A stretch of 64,000 bases of DNA from Methanospirillum hungatei (GCF_019263745.1 NZ_CP077107.1:3286001-3350000); one strand, 5' to 3'. Numbered from the stretch's first letter, positions 26,705 through 35,455 are shown. Notes: a model not told the origin generated them from the sequence alone. Made by a program: numbers and translations.

Positions 26705-27484
26705 TCAGGAGATGAGTTTTTTCATAATATTTTCAAACCGGCCGTTGCTGATGGGATGATGGCTTATCACCGTCCCATTGTAGAGAATACAGAACGTGCC
26801 AAAGGCACAGGGGGAATGCTGTACTGCTGTTGGTGTATCAAGATCAATCAGAACCGGATTCAGATTGTATTTTTCTTTCGCGGTTTTGATGATGGCGTTC
26901 ACATTTTTCACCGAGTATGGGCATTGGGCTGACCTGATAATCGTAAGACCTTCCGGGTATTCTGCTGCCCGCCCGTCCAGACCTGATTGAAATTTCGGCT
27001 CTGGTGCATCGGTGTCAAACCGGTATGCAAGCAGTTCAAAGTCCGGTGGGGCTGTATCAACCACTGAGAATCCAAGTTTCAGAAAGATATCCTTGGTTGC
27101 CATGAACGATCCCTTCCGGGTGACAACAGCAACCCCTGTATATGATCCCTCTCGAGCCTCTTTCATACATTCACGGATGAGTCGTTCTCCATATCCTTTG
27201 CCCTTGTATTCCTTCTTAAAGCCGACAAAAACACACTGGATGAAGAGATACCCGTTTGCGTCAACGGGCCGGTGAGCAATTTTTCCTGGCATATACTCTA
27301 TCATACCCTGGTACCCATCGGTTTTAGAGAATAGTCCTTTTATCCGGAGTCCTTCCGGATAGTATTTTGAGTACCATGCAATTTTTCTGACAAGTTCTTC
27401 GTGTTTGTGTACGTCTTTGTATCCACAAACGCCGTAATTGCCGATAGTTTCAGGAGTAAAATTGATGATTTCGATTTCTTCCAT
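26705..27484 (-). CDS. GNAT acetyltransferase with C-terminal YoaP-like domain
   Basis: A 259-residue protein with two parts. Residues 1-165 are a GNAT acetyltransferase with a CoA-binding loop in YKGKGYGERLIRECM (about 95-109). Residues 180-259 resemble the YoaP domain, a thioredoxin-like fold with LTIIRSAQCPYSVKN at its start and a Cys in place of the usual CxxC. Methanogens often have this arrangement. The substrate is unknown. It is the first gene of a two-gene operon with the shorter acetyltransferase. Confidence 0.82.
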   Translation of the reverse strand: MEEIEIINFTPETIGNYGVCGYKDVHKHEELVRKIAWYSKYYPEGLRIKGLFSKTDGYQGMIEYMPGKIAHRPVDANGYLFIQCVFVGFKKEYKGKGYGERLIRECMKEAREGSYTGVAVVTRKGSFMATKDIFLKLGFSVVDTAPPDFELLAYRFDTDAPEPKFQSGLDGRAAEYPEGLTIIRSAQCPYSVKNVNAIIKTAKEKYNLNPVLIDLDTPTAVQHSPCAFGTFCILYNGTVISHHPISNGRFENIMKKLIS

Positions 27485-27691
27485 TAGAGATCCTCGGGAA
27501 TAATAATTATTGGATATATAGGTTTTCTGTCGTGATGATATGTGTTACTTAAGTTACTTTAAAATCAGGTGTTGTGTGGATGTGATTAATAGTGCCCCCT
27601 ACACATCGAGAAAGACAGCATAGCACTTTTGTATGAGCAATGTAATGTTCTGACATTAGTATCAAAAGTTTAGGAGTATTATTGATAATCA

Positions 27692-28237
27692 ATGGAAGAT
27701 CTGACACTCGAATATATCAATAAAAAATTGAATGAATTCAATTATCTCGTCCTTTTTAAGAACACTTTCCCTTTCTTTCTATTATTGTTTTATTTTATCT
27801 TCCCTATCAATCTCTACATAATTGGCGATTATCAAGGTTTTGGTTACCAAACTGTTTTTTTTAGATATAATTTTTCAAATATGGGAGTTAGTCTGATCAC
27901 ATGGATCAGAGATATAGAATACATTTTTTTAGGGCTCCTTACTCCCAAAACAAATTTCTCGATTGCATTATGGGGCTTAGGAGTAGTAATTTCAACAATA
28001 GGATTAATAATGTCTTTTTGTACCCTTTTTTATCAAAATAAAAACATAGTCCAAAGAACAGGGATATTTCTTATGATTGGAGGATTTTTGTTCCTTTTCT
28101 CTATAATTAGTCAATACTCATTATTTTTGTCAAGTTCATCTGGAATTGCGTTTCCTGTTGGAATACCAGTTATCTTTTTATTTTCGGTTTTGCTTTTAAA
28201 AATAGATATTACCGATAAAGTGGTAAAAAGAAATTAG
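27692..28237 (+). CDS. membrane protein of unknown function (4 TM)
   Basis: A 181-residue protein with about four membrane helices (residues 21-48, 88-110, 119-143 and 150-172) and a short hydrophilic N-terminus. I do not recognise the family. The 3' end overlaps the 3' end of the large membrane protein gene on the other strand by 29 bp. High AT content matches that neighbour and differs from the acetyltransferase genes, so both may have come together from elsewhere. Confidence 0.55.
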   Translation: MEDLTLEYINKKLNEFNYLVLFKNTFPFFLLLFYFIFPINLYIIGDYQGFGYQTVFFRYNFSNMGVSLITWIRDIEYIFLGLLTPKTNFSIALWGLGVVISTIGLIMSFCTLFYQNKNIVQRTGIFLMIGGFLFLFSIISQYSLFLSSSSGIAFPVGIPVIFLFSVLLLKIDITDKVVKRN

Positions 28238-29996
28238 AATAAATGTAACTTGATAATGGCAACCAGAAATCATAACCCCATGGTCTTCGAAATGCGTAAT
28301 ATAATAATTCATTCATTTGCCACATAAATGGAACAATAATCAACATTCCTATTAATACGAGAAATAATGTTTTTGGAATATTTTTTTTGTCAATTAAGAC
28401 AACTGCACACATGATTAAACAACATAATCCGATTGAAATAATCGAAAGAATGTCATTATCAAAGTAAATATTTCTCTTTGGTAAAGAAAATAATAAGATC
28501 GCAGCGAGAACGAAACCCCACACAATCCAGATTTTTAATGAATTTAGAATTGTTTTCCCGGTTATCTCTTTGGGAATAAATGGATGAATTATGAGAAGAC
28601 TAAATAGACTTAACGGAAGATATGCTGGAGACAGATATCGAACATCCGGTGCAATTCCATGACTCATGTTTAAACCATCGTTGCTAATGATCATGTATAT
28701 CCCAACGATACATAAAGCAAGAAAACCAGAAAAAAATGCAAATACTTTATTTTGTTCTTGAATATTGTATTTCGTGCTGCTATAGCGATAAAATAATAGC
28801 ATAAATATACCGATTATTGGAAGAGGGTTCACTGTTAAAAAACCCATACTGCCTGAATCCGGATTGAGAAATACTTTTAATAATAAAATTGGCAGGAGAT
28901 AGTTAATATGCAAAAGATTGAAGAAATAAATGACAATATTTTGATCAAATGGTGATTTTTCATCCAAATTTAAATTATCTATATTATAATCAGTAATATC
29001 TGTTGCTAAAATAAAAGCTGGAGTAAGAGGGTTTTGAGTGGCAATATAATTGTTAATGAAAAATGGAATTAAACTTGCGAGTAGAAGAATCGAAAATATC
29101 AGAAAAAATTTTATTAAATCTGATTTTGAACATTTCTGATAAATAAATTCGTAATATATACTATATCCTATTAAAGATATGAGCGTTCCGACTCCTATTT
29201 CCGGTCTGGCCCAGAAAATGATGCCGGTGAGTAAAATACTTAAATAAAAATAATGGATTTCCTTTTTTACATAATGTGATGAGATTGAGTAAAGAAAAAT
29301 CCCGAGTAAAAATGTTACCAGAATGTGATCTTTTGCGTCGGTTGACCAAAATAAGTAACTTGAACAGAAGTATATGCATATAGTAAAAATACACGAGTAA
29401 TAATTGCTATAATGAAGATTTTTGAATATTTTGAATATGAAGATACCCATGAGTGCCAAAAGAATATGGTTTGTTAAGATCACCGCAGGGATTTCAAAAT
29501 ATGACGGGCTAGAATGCGATAAAGGTTGATATAAATATAAATTTATAAAAAAAAAGATAAACAAAGAAAGAAAAATCGCTGGAATGATTTTTTTATATCG
29601 TTTTGATACATCTAACATGTTTTTCGTTATACAGCCCAGAAAAATTATGAATAGAATTGACAAAAAAGCCCACAAATAAATAATAAAATAATCATAAAAT
29701 TCTCCAAAAAGAGTAATTATTGATAAGGCAGGCAAAGAACACACCGGAAGCAAAAGGGAATACATTAGGATTCCATTTCGGGCCTTAAAATAATTGTATT
29801 GCGTCCCATTTTCCATTAGTCCATATTTTCCCTCGCTAAAAAGGATTTGGTTGCCTGATGATAGTTGATGGAGTTGTTCAACAGTCAGGACTGTATCATT
29901 TAGCAAAAGATTGGGAATCCCAATAGATATTATAAAAATAAAAATGCTGATGAAAATCAAAAATGACCAATAATAATCATTTTTCTGGTTACTCAT
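28209..29996 (-). CDS. large multi-spanning membrane protein, possibly GT-C glycosyltransferase-like
   Basis: A 595-residue, very hydrophobic protein with roughly twelve membrane helices. The first helix (about 10-30) is followed by an outside loop (about 31-72), then repeated TM pairs to the end. This layout is like that of GT-C glycosyltransferases that use lipid-linked sugars, but I see no sure catalytic motif in the first loop. It lies 22 bp downstream of the pilin gene on the same strand and is likely co-transcribed with it. Pilin or surface glycosylation would fit, but this is inference. Confidence 0.55.
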   Translation of the reverse strand: MSNQKNDYYWSFLIFISIFIFIISIGIPNLLLNDTVLTVEQLHQLSSGNQILFSEGKYGLMENGTQYNYFKARNGILMYSLLLPVCSLPALSIITLFGEFYDYFIIYLWAFLSILFIIFLGCITKNMLDVSKRYKKIIPAIFLSLFIFFFINLYLYQPLSHSSPSYFEIPAVILTNHILLALMGIFIFKIFKNLHYSNYYSCIFTICIYFCSSYLFWSTDAKDHILVTFLLGIFLYSISSHYVKKEIHYFYLSILLTGIIFWARPEIGVGTLISLIGYSIYYEFIYQKCSKSDLIKFFLIFSILLLASLIPFFINNYIATQNPLTPAFILATDITDYNIDNLNLDEKSPFDQNIVIYFFNLLHINYLLPILLLKVFLNPDSGSMGFLTVNPLPIIGIFMLLFYRYSSTKYNIQEQNKVFAFFSGFLALCIVGIYMIISNDGLNMSHGIAPDVRYLSPAYLPLSLFSLLIIHPFIPKEITGKTILNSLKIWIVWGFVLAAILLFSLPKRNIYFDNDILSIISIGLCCLIMCAVVLIDKKNIPKTLFLVLIGMLIIVPFMWQMNELLYYAFRRPWGYDFWLPLSSYIYSNFFLPLYR

Positions 29997-30018
29997 AAAA
30001 AAGGATAAAATTGATAAA

Positions 30019-30396
30019 TTATACGTATGTGTCTAAAACAACTTGTGAAGTTCCATCTGCAAATGTAGCAACAGCAGTTACATGGTCTTTTCCAGTTGAA
30101 CCCCCAGTATATCTCACAGATTTACCAACTGTGCTTCCTAATGAACTTGTCCCTTGGTTATCTAACCAAGTAATAATAATATCTTCAACTTCATCAGCGT
30201 CCTGGCCACCATGATATGTCACAACAATATCACTTGTTGTTGGTGAATCTGCTACTACTGCAACATTTTTTGTCTTACTAACGTTCCCTGCCATTCCGAA
30301 TACGAACGCTGCAATTACTGCAGCAAGGATAACGGTGATCGCCACCATCAGGATAACACCAATAACCGGTGATACTGCATCATCTTTTTTGTACAT
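30019..30396 (-). CDS. archaeal type IV pilin-like protein
   Basis: A 125-residue protein with a class III signal peptide: a short charged N-terminus MYKKDDAVSPVIGV, then a hydrophobic helix (about residues 9-35) that would form the filament core after cleavage by the prepilin peptidase. This is the archaeal Pilin_N (former DUF1628) pattern. The rest, 36-125, is a small Ser/Thr/Gly-rich beta domain. A strong ribosome site GGAGGTG precedes the ATG. It is followed by the large membrane protein gene. It probably forms an adhesion or conductive surface filament. Confidence 0.92.
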   Translation of the reverse strand: MYKKDDAVSPVIGVILMVAITVILAAVIAAFVFGMAGNVSKTKNVAVVADSPTTSDIVVTYHGGQDADEVEDIIITWLDNQGTSSLGSTVGKSVRYTGGSTGKDHVTAVATFADGTSQVVLDTYV

Positions 30397-31430
30397 ATCA
30401 CACCTCCTGAGTGCGTATGAATTCTATGTATCAATACCATAAGAAAGTTTTTGTATCCGTGTCATACCATTTTTTCAGAAGGTAATAATTTCGTTTTATT
30501 TTCATTAATTCAATCCATCTATCGAATAAAACACTCATAGTACACTGCCCAATTTAGGCAACACAATATCTCCTCAATTCATGCAAATATTTGAAAATAA
30601 ATAGGAAAAATCTGCTGATACAAAATCCTTCTGGTAAACCGGTGGGTCATAAAAAAAATAATATTTCAGACGCTTTTTCCTTTTGGAAAGGAAAAATTAT
30701 GGTTTTATGAAATTCTAAAAAAGTATACGTAACTTTGTCGCTCCTGGATGAAATGAAAGGTCTGACAAAGATTGTCACGCTGCGTTCAGGTTCTGTTATA
30801 CTGGATGGTCTGAAAGAGCTAAACCCACAAGCAAGCTATTGCAGAGCACCGGAAAAGGAAATCTATCAAGCCTGAAGAGATTTTGGGAAAAGTATGGGAT
30901 TGAATGACTTTTTCTATCCGGTCCGGGATATCAATTACGGAATGGTGATCCATGACCGGTTCTGTAATCCCGGTTACTTCCGGGTAACTTTCACTGACTG
31001 AAAGAAAAAATGTTTTCGTGAAGGCCTCTAAAATGGCCGATCTCCTTTTCTTTGATATTCTCTATGGCCATCATATTAAAATGTGATAGGGTGGTCTCTA
31101 AGTGAATAGTATGTTCCTTAACTTTTCCGAGGTCAGGCTCCGGTCTTTCAGTCGGCACCACTTCCGGTTGTGAACGCTTCGGCAAGAATGTTTCTCCGTC
31201 CGCTCTTCATCGTCATCGTTCCTCTTCCTCCTGTGCATGTTCCTCCGGCATATCATCGCTTCTCTCCTCCCCTGAAGCCAGAGTGGTACGATCATTCGTT
31301 GAATCTTTCATCCCGCGAACAGGTCGCAGTCTGCCAGGTTAACGAATGCTCTGTACTATTGTTATACTTCCCAACAGCGCCTAAAAAAGAAAGTAAATGG
31401 GAACAAAAGATTTTGAATTTTAATATCCGG
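30397..31430. other. gene-poor region with decayed sequence
   Basis: About 1 kb without an intact gene. It holds the pilin promoter region, a likely antitoxin remnant (30735-30903) and a short unproven minus-strand frame at 30991-31185 that has protein-like composition but no RBS. The region looks like a site of gene decay at the edge of a toxin-antitoxin cluster. Confidence 0.5.
30735..30903 (+). pseudogene. possible antitoxin gene remnant
   Basis: One frame reads LLDEMKGLTKIVTLRSGSVI (30741-30800). After a frame change it reads AIAEHRKRKSIKPEEILGKV (about 30832-30891) and ends WD-stop. The segment looks like a small helical antitoxin with a C-terminal toxin-binding tail, broken by at least one frameshift. 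A short ATG-started frame overlaps at 30904, where a toxin gene would begin, but it is closed by stops. Confidence 0.35.
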
Positions 31431-31787
31431 TTATTCCCGGTCTGAATAATTATCAATTATTTTCCTGATCTTTTCCCGAAGATCCGGTATGTCCCGAGTT
31501 ATGGTATTCCATATAGTGACCTGTTGCATACCCCAATATTGGTGAATGAGTTTGTCACGCATTCCTACCATTCGTTTCCATGGAATCTCCGGATGTTCTT
31601 CTCGAAAATCTTCAGGAATTGACCGTGAAGCTTCACCGAGTACTAAAAGATTGTAAATGATAGCCTCAAGATCCTTATCCGTGCTCACATTTTGTGAACT
31701 CTCTTTTTCCTGGTTATACCGGATTATTTTCTCTGTAGCATTAAGTATGTCTGTTAAAAAAATACGAAGATCACGTTTTTCAGACAT
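31431..31787 (-). CDS. hepT: HepT-family toxin (DUF86)
   Basis: A 118-residue helical protein of the HEPN/DUF86 type. The family signature R-x4-H-x-Y is at R77-DKLI-H82-Q-Y84 (MRDKLIHQYW). It is thought to be an RNase, or a target of the partner nucleotidyltransferase, which silences it by adding AMP to the tyrosine. The start overlaps the end of the nucleotidyltransferase gene by 8 bp, as in MntA/HepT operons. It looks complete. Confidence 0.9.
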   Translation of the reverse strand: MSEKRDLRIFLTDILNATEKIIRYNQEKESSQNVSTDKDLEAIIYNLLVLGEASRSIPEDFREEHPEIPWKRMVGMRDKLIHQYWGMQQVTIWNTITRDIPDLREKIRKIIDNYSDRE

Positions 31788-32073
31788 ACTGTACTTCCGA
31801 GAGGATTTTTGAGCGGAGCAGAGGTTTTATCCCTTCAATATCTACAAGGTCTACGGGAGCCTGCAATACTTCTTCCAATTTTTCTTCAAGCTCCAGAAAT
31901 CCAAAGATACTTGGGGCAGTTTCAAACTCGACAAGGATATCTATATCACTATCCGGTGACTGATCCCCTCGGATTACTGAACCGAATAAACCAAATCTTC
32001 TGACATGATATTGACTGGCTAATTGCGGTTTTATGGTATTCAGTGTTTCAAGAACCGTCATTGCCTGAGTCAT
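31780..32073 (-). CDS. mntA: MntA-family nucleotidyltransferase antitoxin
   Basis: A 97-residue minimal nucleotidyltransferase. The active-site motif GSVIRGDQSPDSDIDILV (31-48) includes G31-S32, D43 and D45. In this family it neutralises HepT by AMP transfer. It overlaps the HepT gene by 8 bp on the minus strand. Met5 is an alternative start. Intact. Confidence 0.9.
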   Translation of the reverse strand: MTQAMTVLETLNTIKPQLASQYHVRRFGLFGSVIRGDQSPDSDIDILVEFETAPSIFGFLELEEKLEEVLQAPVDLVDIEGIKPLLRSKILSEVQYV

Positions 32074-32108
32074 AGTATATCATACGTTGGAATAATCAAT
32101 AATTATAT

Positions 32109-32312
32109 TTACTTCGGTTCGGTACGATTTTTGATTCGGGCAACAACAGCATCAAACTCTTCATCCATGTTCTGGTATTTTTCTTCACTATAATTCCCCG
32201 TTCCCTGTTCAAAACTATTGATGTAACGTATTGCGTTTCCCGGACCAAGTGCTTTAATCAATGCGGCTAACCCCTCATCACGAATCTGATTAATCGTTTT
32301 AATTTCTGTCAT
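32109..32312 (-). CDS. small protein near toxin-antitoxin genes
   Basis: A 67-residue acidic protein, MTEIKTINQIRDEGLAALIK at the start, without recognised domain. A ribosome site GGAGGTG precedes the ATG, which supports expression. It lies between the broken RelE gene and the MntA/HepT pair on the same strand. Proteins of this size and make-up are often annotated as uncharacterised antitoxin-like proteins, but its role is unproven. Confidence 0.6.
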   Translation of the reverse strand: MTEIKTINQIRDEGLAALIKALGPGNAIRYINSFEQGTGNYSEEKYQNMDEEFDAVVARIKNRTEPK

Positions 32313-32402
32313 TTTGCACCTCCATTACCCATAGTACTAGGTTATATACTGGTATCTGGTATGATGGCCTATTACTCTTATGAGGTAGGACTATTCGGGT
32401 AA

Positions 32403-32656
32403 TTATCGGTCATATACATTTTTCCGAAGACCGATTTTTAAAACCTCAATTATCCGGTCTCTATCATTAAGGTCGTGTATAATCCGGTAATTGCCCACTC
32501 GTTGATGATAATACGGGTACCCCTCACACGATTCCAGAAAATGATGTGGGTCTTCTACAATCGAATCTATTTTATTAAGAATCCGGGTCATTTGATGCTT
32601 GGATAATTTCCCAGCTGTTTAAGAACCTTTTCAGAATAGATGATGGAATAACTCAT
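32403..32656 (-). pseudogene. RelE/ParE-family toxin with a frameshift
   Basis: Read from the ATG at 32656 it starts MSYSIIYSEKVLKQLG and stops early (32591 region). In the adjacent frame it continues KLSKHQMTRILNKIDSIVED to the end, including YYHQRVGNYRIIHDLND (near 32445-32515), a clear RelE motif. The break lies in a short A-run near 32611-32614; one extra A restores an 84-85 residue toxin of normal length. The ATG overlaps the antitoxin stop (ATGA). It is a true pseudogene unless this is a sequencing error. Confidence 0.75.
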
Positions 32657-32799
32657 TGAAGGCCGAGCGCTTTTCGTGCCTGTTCTGGGGTATAGACCCG
32701 ACCAGCCTGAATGTCATCTTTTGCTTCGGCTATATCTTTCAGGTCTTCTTCAGAGAGAATGCCATCGGAATTACATTTTTTTCTTATTAACGCTGGCAT
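32653..32799 (-). CDS. RelB-like antitoxin, 48 residues
   Basis: A short protein, MPALIRKKCNSDGILSEEDL then KDIAEAKDDIQAGRVYTPEQ and ARKALGLQ. The C-terminal pattern, with a helix and a final A-R-x-A-L-G-L, is typical of antitoxins paired with ParE/RelE toxins. The stop overlaps the toxin ATG by 4 bp. With the toxin broken, the antitoxin may remain as a free antitoxin or be drifting. Confidence 0.6.
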   Translation of the reverse strand: MPALIRKKCNSDGILSEEDLKDIAEAKDDIQAGRVYTPEQARKALGLQ

Positions 32800-32960
32800 G
32801 AATACTACACTTCTTCATTCAGAGAATATCAACACTTGTATTATACCTACTAAAATGTTTCTTTTTTGAGATATGTCACCAATCCTCATTGTATTGAGAA
32901 GAGGATTGGTATTTATTCGATGGGCATTATATTACTCAACAAATAATATAGGGGTGCTCA

Positions 32961-33269
32961 ATGGGTGGAGGCGATATCTATCTGCAATTCTCCAGGGGGG
33001 ATGAGGAGATTGCAGAATTATTTACTGATATCCGGGTGAAGCGTCATGCTGCCCGTGTCCTGGTCCTGTTGCTACGGGATATCGATCTGAAATCACGGGA
33101 GATGGAACGGGTCTGTGATCTTCGGCATCCGGAAGTGAGTATTGCTCTTAGTGATCTGATTGACCGGAAATGGGTAAAGAAGGTCAGTAAGAAGGCCGAG
33201 AATAAAGGGCGACCTGTTTTAATATATCATTTGCAAATCGAAGATACAGTTCCTTTTTATCCTTGTTAA
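32961..33269 (+). CDS. winged-helix transcriptional regulator, C-terminus truncated
   Basis: A 102-residue protein. Residues 20-90 form a winged helix-turn-helix (RVLVLLLRDIDLKSREMERV, then HPEVSIALSDLIDRKWVKK and GRPVLIYHL), like a family of archaeal regulators in which GRPVxxYxL closes the wing. The normal protein continues with a helical tail; here it ends QIEDTVPFYPC, and those last residues are the antisense of a truncated PIN gene. So the 3' end has been lost by a deletion that joined two genes. It may still bind DNA. Confidence 0.7.
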   Translation: MGGGDIYLQFSRGDEEIAELFTDIRVKRHAARVLVLLLRDIDLKSREMERVCDLRHPEVSIALSDLIDRKWVKKVSKKAENKGRPVLIYHLQIEDTVPFYPC

Positions 33270-33411
33270 AGAGAAATAACCCGATTGAGTGAAAGGAGAA
33301 ATCACTGATGGAGCAGGTAATACCAGGAGTTTGTAAAAAATACATTACTGAATTGGCATGTTCCCTCTTTAGTAATAATTCCAGGAGAATATTGGTATCA
33401 AGGAGGCACAT
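33184..33411 (-). pseudogene. VapC-like PIN toxin, C-terminal half deleted
   Basis: It starts like a normal PIN toxin, MCLLDTNILLELLLK (D5), and continues through ISDFSFHSIGLFLF. It then runs into the antisense of the regulator gene near 33235 and stops at residue 75. The last conserved acidic residues of the PIN active site are gone, so it cannot be active as it stands. The junction faces the truncated regulator gene, which implies one deletion event. Confidence 0.75.
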
Positions 33412-33620
33412 CAGGCCTTCAGGGTGTGGATTTTATGCTGAATTTCAACAGTAGAGAGAGAGGGTTCTTCGTCTTTTAGATCTCCGACCCAGTCAAATGA
33501 AAATTTCTTTTCTGATTGCGGGTACTCTTTGTTAAGTTCTTCAATATATTGGAGAGCTCGTTCCCGGAGATCCTGTGGAAGATTATGAATGACTGATTCC
33601 ACCTGATCAATGGTTATCAT
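33411..33620 (-). CDS. DUF2281-like antitoxin
   Basis: A 69-residue protein with an N-terminal helical segment typical of VapB-type antitoxins beside PIN toxins (VIHNLPQDLRERALQYIEEL, residues 10-29) and a C-terminal tail FDWVGDLKDEEPSLSTVEIQ. Its last base is the first base of the truncated toxin gene. It looks complete and is an orphaned antitoxin. Confidence 0.72.
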   Translation of the reverse strand: MITIDQVESVIHNLPQDLRERALQYIEELNKEYPQSEKKFSFDWVGDLKDEEPSLSTVEIQHKIHTLKA

Positions 33621-33782
33621 ACTTTCATAGAATTATTGAAGATATGAGGTAATAAGGTATCTGTAACGTGAATGTCATTGAATTTATGAGAATATATGCT
33701 GCCGGAATATCTTTTAACACTTGGTTCCTTTATAGAATATATACAGGAAATATCATATTTTACCTCTGTATATCCATTATTA

Positions 33783-34130
33783 TTTCAATATCGAAAAAAG
33801 CAGCTGAAGATAAAATGACTTTTGATCGAAGATTAAATGCCTTGTAGCAGGAATTGAAAATGGATAATCGTGTTCCTGAACATGAAAACTCTACCAGAAG
33901 TACTTTATCTGCAAATCAACACCGAAGAGAGGAACGAAATCATTAGAAAATGAAGAAGTTATCACAAAAGTGAAACGAGATTATGGATTTTTTTCTCTGA
34001 TTACGAATGGGACTCTGGATGCGGTTACCGCTCTTGAAATCTACCGTAATAAGGATGTTGTGGAAAAGGCATTCGGAAATCTCAAGGAGCGATTAAACAT
34101 ACATCGAAATTTAGTCTCATCGGAAAAGAG
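33783..34130 (+). pseudogene. transposase remnant (IS1634/IS4-type DDE)
   Basis: Fragments in two frames: SKKAAEDKMTFDRRLNAL followed by an in-frame stop, then QELKMDNRVPEHE. After a frame change come KLYQKYFICKSTPKRGTKSL and KRDYGFFSLITNGTLD up to ALEIYRNKDVVEKAFGNLKE (near 34041-34096). The last block, with E at the catalytic third acid, is a hallmark of IS1634-type transposases. Both ends are missing. The sequence stops near 34128, where a zinc-finger antitoxin fragment begins. Confidence 0.8.
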
Positions 34131-34281
34131 TTATCAGGGATATTCCAGCATATGTATGTGAACGGTGTCATGAAGCATATTTCACTCCGGATATTTCACG
34201 AAAAATGGATACCATCATTGAAGAAGCACGAAAGGGTAGTTTATGTATGAAAGCTCTCGCTGCAGGCGAAGTCAGTATGTA
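34131..34281 (+). pseudogene. YgiT/MqsA-type zinc-finger antitoxin fragment
   Basis: The frame from 34131 reads VIRDIPAYVCERCHEAYF then TPDISRKMDTIIEEARKG and ends GEVSM-stop. This is the second half of a YgiT-type antitoxin, whose zinc finger normally has two CxxC pairs; only the second (C-E-R-C) is left. It directly abuts the transposase remnant, so the upstream half was lost by insertion or deletion. It has no start codon of its own. Confidence 0.75.
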
Positions 34282-34556
34282 GGTTTAACCGGAGTCAGCA
34301 AGAGACAGGTATCATACATTCCCTTCCGAATGATCCCGGGTATGTCCCGGTAATAACAGGAATCACAGAGGCCATCATGTTCTTCGACATTATACCAGGA
34401 TATTTCATGTTTCTTTTTTAAAAAGATTAGAAAAAAAAGGAAAATGCTTTTCATTTTTTAAAAAAGTTATCGTTAAGACCTTTAAAATATCAGCTGATAA
34501 AAAAAAAGTTTGATTTGTACCCGGTTTAAGTTAGGGCTTTGGAAAAAGTTTTCTGA

Positions 34557-34629
<73 letters not shown>

Positions 34630-34640
34630 GAATGCTTGCG

Positions 34641-34675
34641 CCTATACATGTAGGAAAGCTCAGTATTTAATATTT
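34641..34675 (-). promoter_or_regulatory. tRNA-Thr promoter (TATA-like box and initiator)
   Basis: On the minus strand an AT-rich box ATATTAAATACTG is followed about 20 bp later by CATGTATAGG, 11 bp before the tRNA. The same decamer lies at almost the same distance before tRNA-Asp (51881-51890), and a related ATATGTGTAGG before tRNA-Gln. Confidence 0.55.
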
Positions 34676-34767
34676 TTGAAATTAGTTCCTGTGAAAATCT
34701 GATACGAAAAACCCCGGGATATTCTCTATCATCAGGTATTTCTCTCAATATTTAGAAATTTCTAGAG

Positions 34768-35406
34768 ATGATCTGTGGAGTGGATGAAGCCGGAAAAGGA
34801 TCGGTACTTGGTCCGATGGTAATCGCCGCGGTGGGATGCATGCAGATGGATGACCTCACGGCTCTTGGAGTTGCAGACTCTAAAAAACTTACAAAAGATT
34901 CTCGAGAACGACTAAATGCTTCAATACGGGAACAATTTCCCTATTCGATAGTAATTCGGACTGCTGAAGACATTGATACACTCCGCCAGACCATGACCAT
35001 GAATGAGATAGTTGCCCGGGCACACGCAGAGGCGTTGGATGCTCTGTCCTGCACTGAGGCATATGTCGATGCATGTGATGTGAATGAAAAGCGGTATGGA
35101 GAGACCGTGAGATCCTTTTCCACATCCGACACAACAATTATCGCCCGTCATAAAGCTGATGCATTATATTCTCCTGTATCTGCAGCTTCTATTGTTGCCA
35201 AAGTAGAACGTGATCACATTATCACAGAGCTTGCACAAATCCACGGCACAATTGGTAGTGGATATCCTTCTGATCCGGTTACTATTGCATATCTTCAGGA
35301 ATACATTTCAACGCATAAGCGACCTCCGGTGATTGCGCGTTCAAGTTGGGAGACCGTAAAACAGATGATACATCGTAAAAACCAGTGTTCCCTTTTAGAT
35401 TTCTGA
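34768..35406 (+). CDS. rnhB: ribonuclease HII
   Basis: A 212-residue RNase HII, which cuts the RNA strand at RNA-DNA junctions during replication and repair. The N-terminal signature CGVDEAGKGSVLGPMVIA has D6 and E7; further acids lie in AYVDACDVN (D101-D104 region) and HKADALY. Length and order are normal for archaea. It lies between tRNA-Thr and the S2P gene. The ATG is the first in frame after the TATA-rich stretch at 34735-34760. Confidence 0.95.
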   Translation: MICGVDEAGKGSVLGPMVIAAVGCMQMDDLTALGVADSKKLTKDSRERLNASIREQFPYSIVIRTAEDIDTLRQTMTMNEIVARAHAEALDALSCTEAYVDACDVNEKRYGETVRSFSTSDTTIIARHKADALYSPVSAASIVAKVERDHIITELAQIHGTIGSGYPSDPVTIAYLQEYISTHKRPPVIARSSWETVKQMIHRKNQCSLLDF

Positions 35407-35455
35407 CAAACCGTACACAACCTTTTCTTCCTGTCAGGGCCACCTGTAAACACTC

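Noticed and set aside
30991-31185. Minus-strand 64-codon frame MPKRSQPEVVPTERPEP
   Set aside because: Composition is protein-like, but there is no start signal and the region looks decayed. Noted under the gap entry rather than called.
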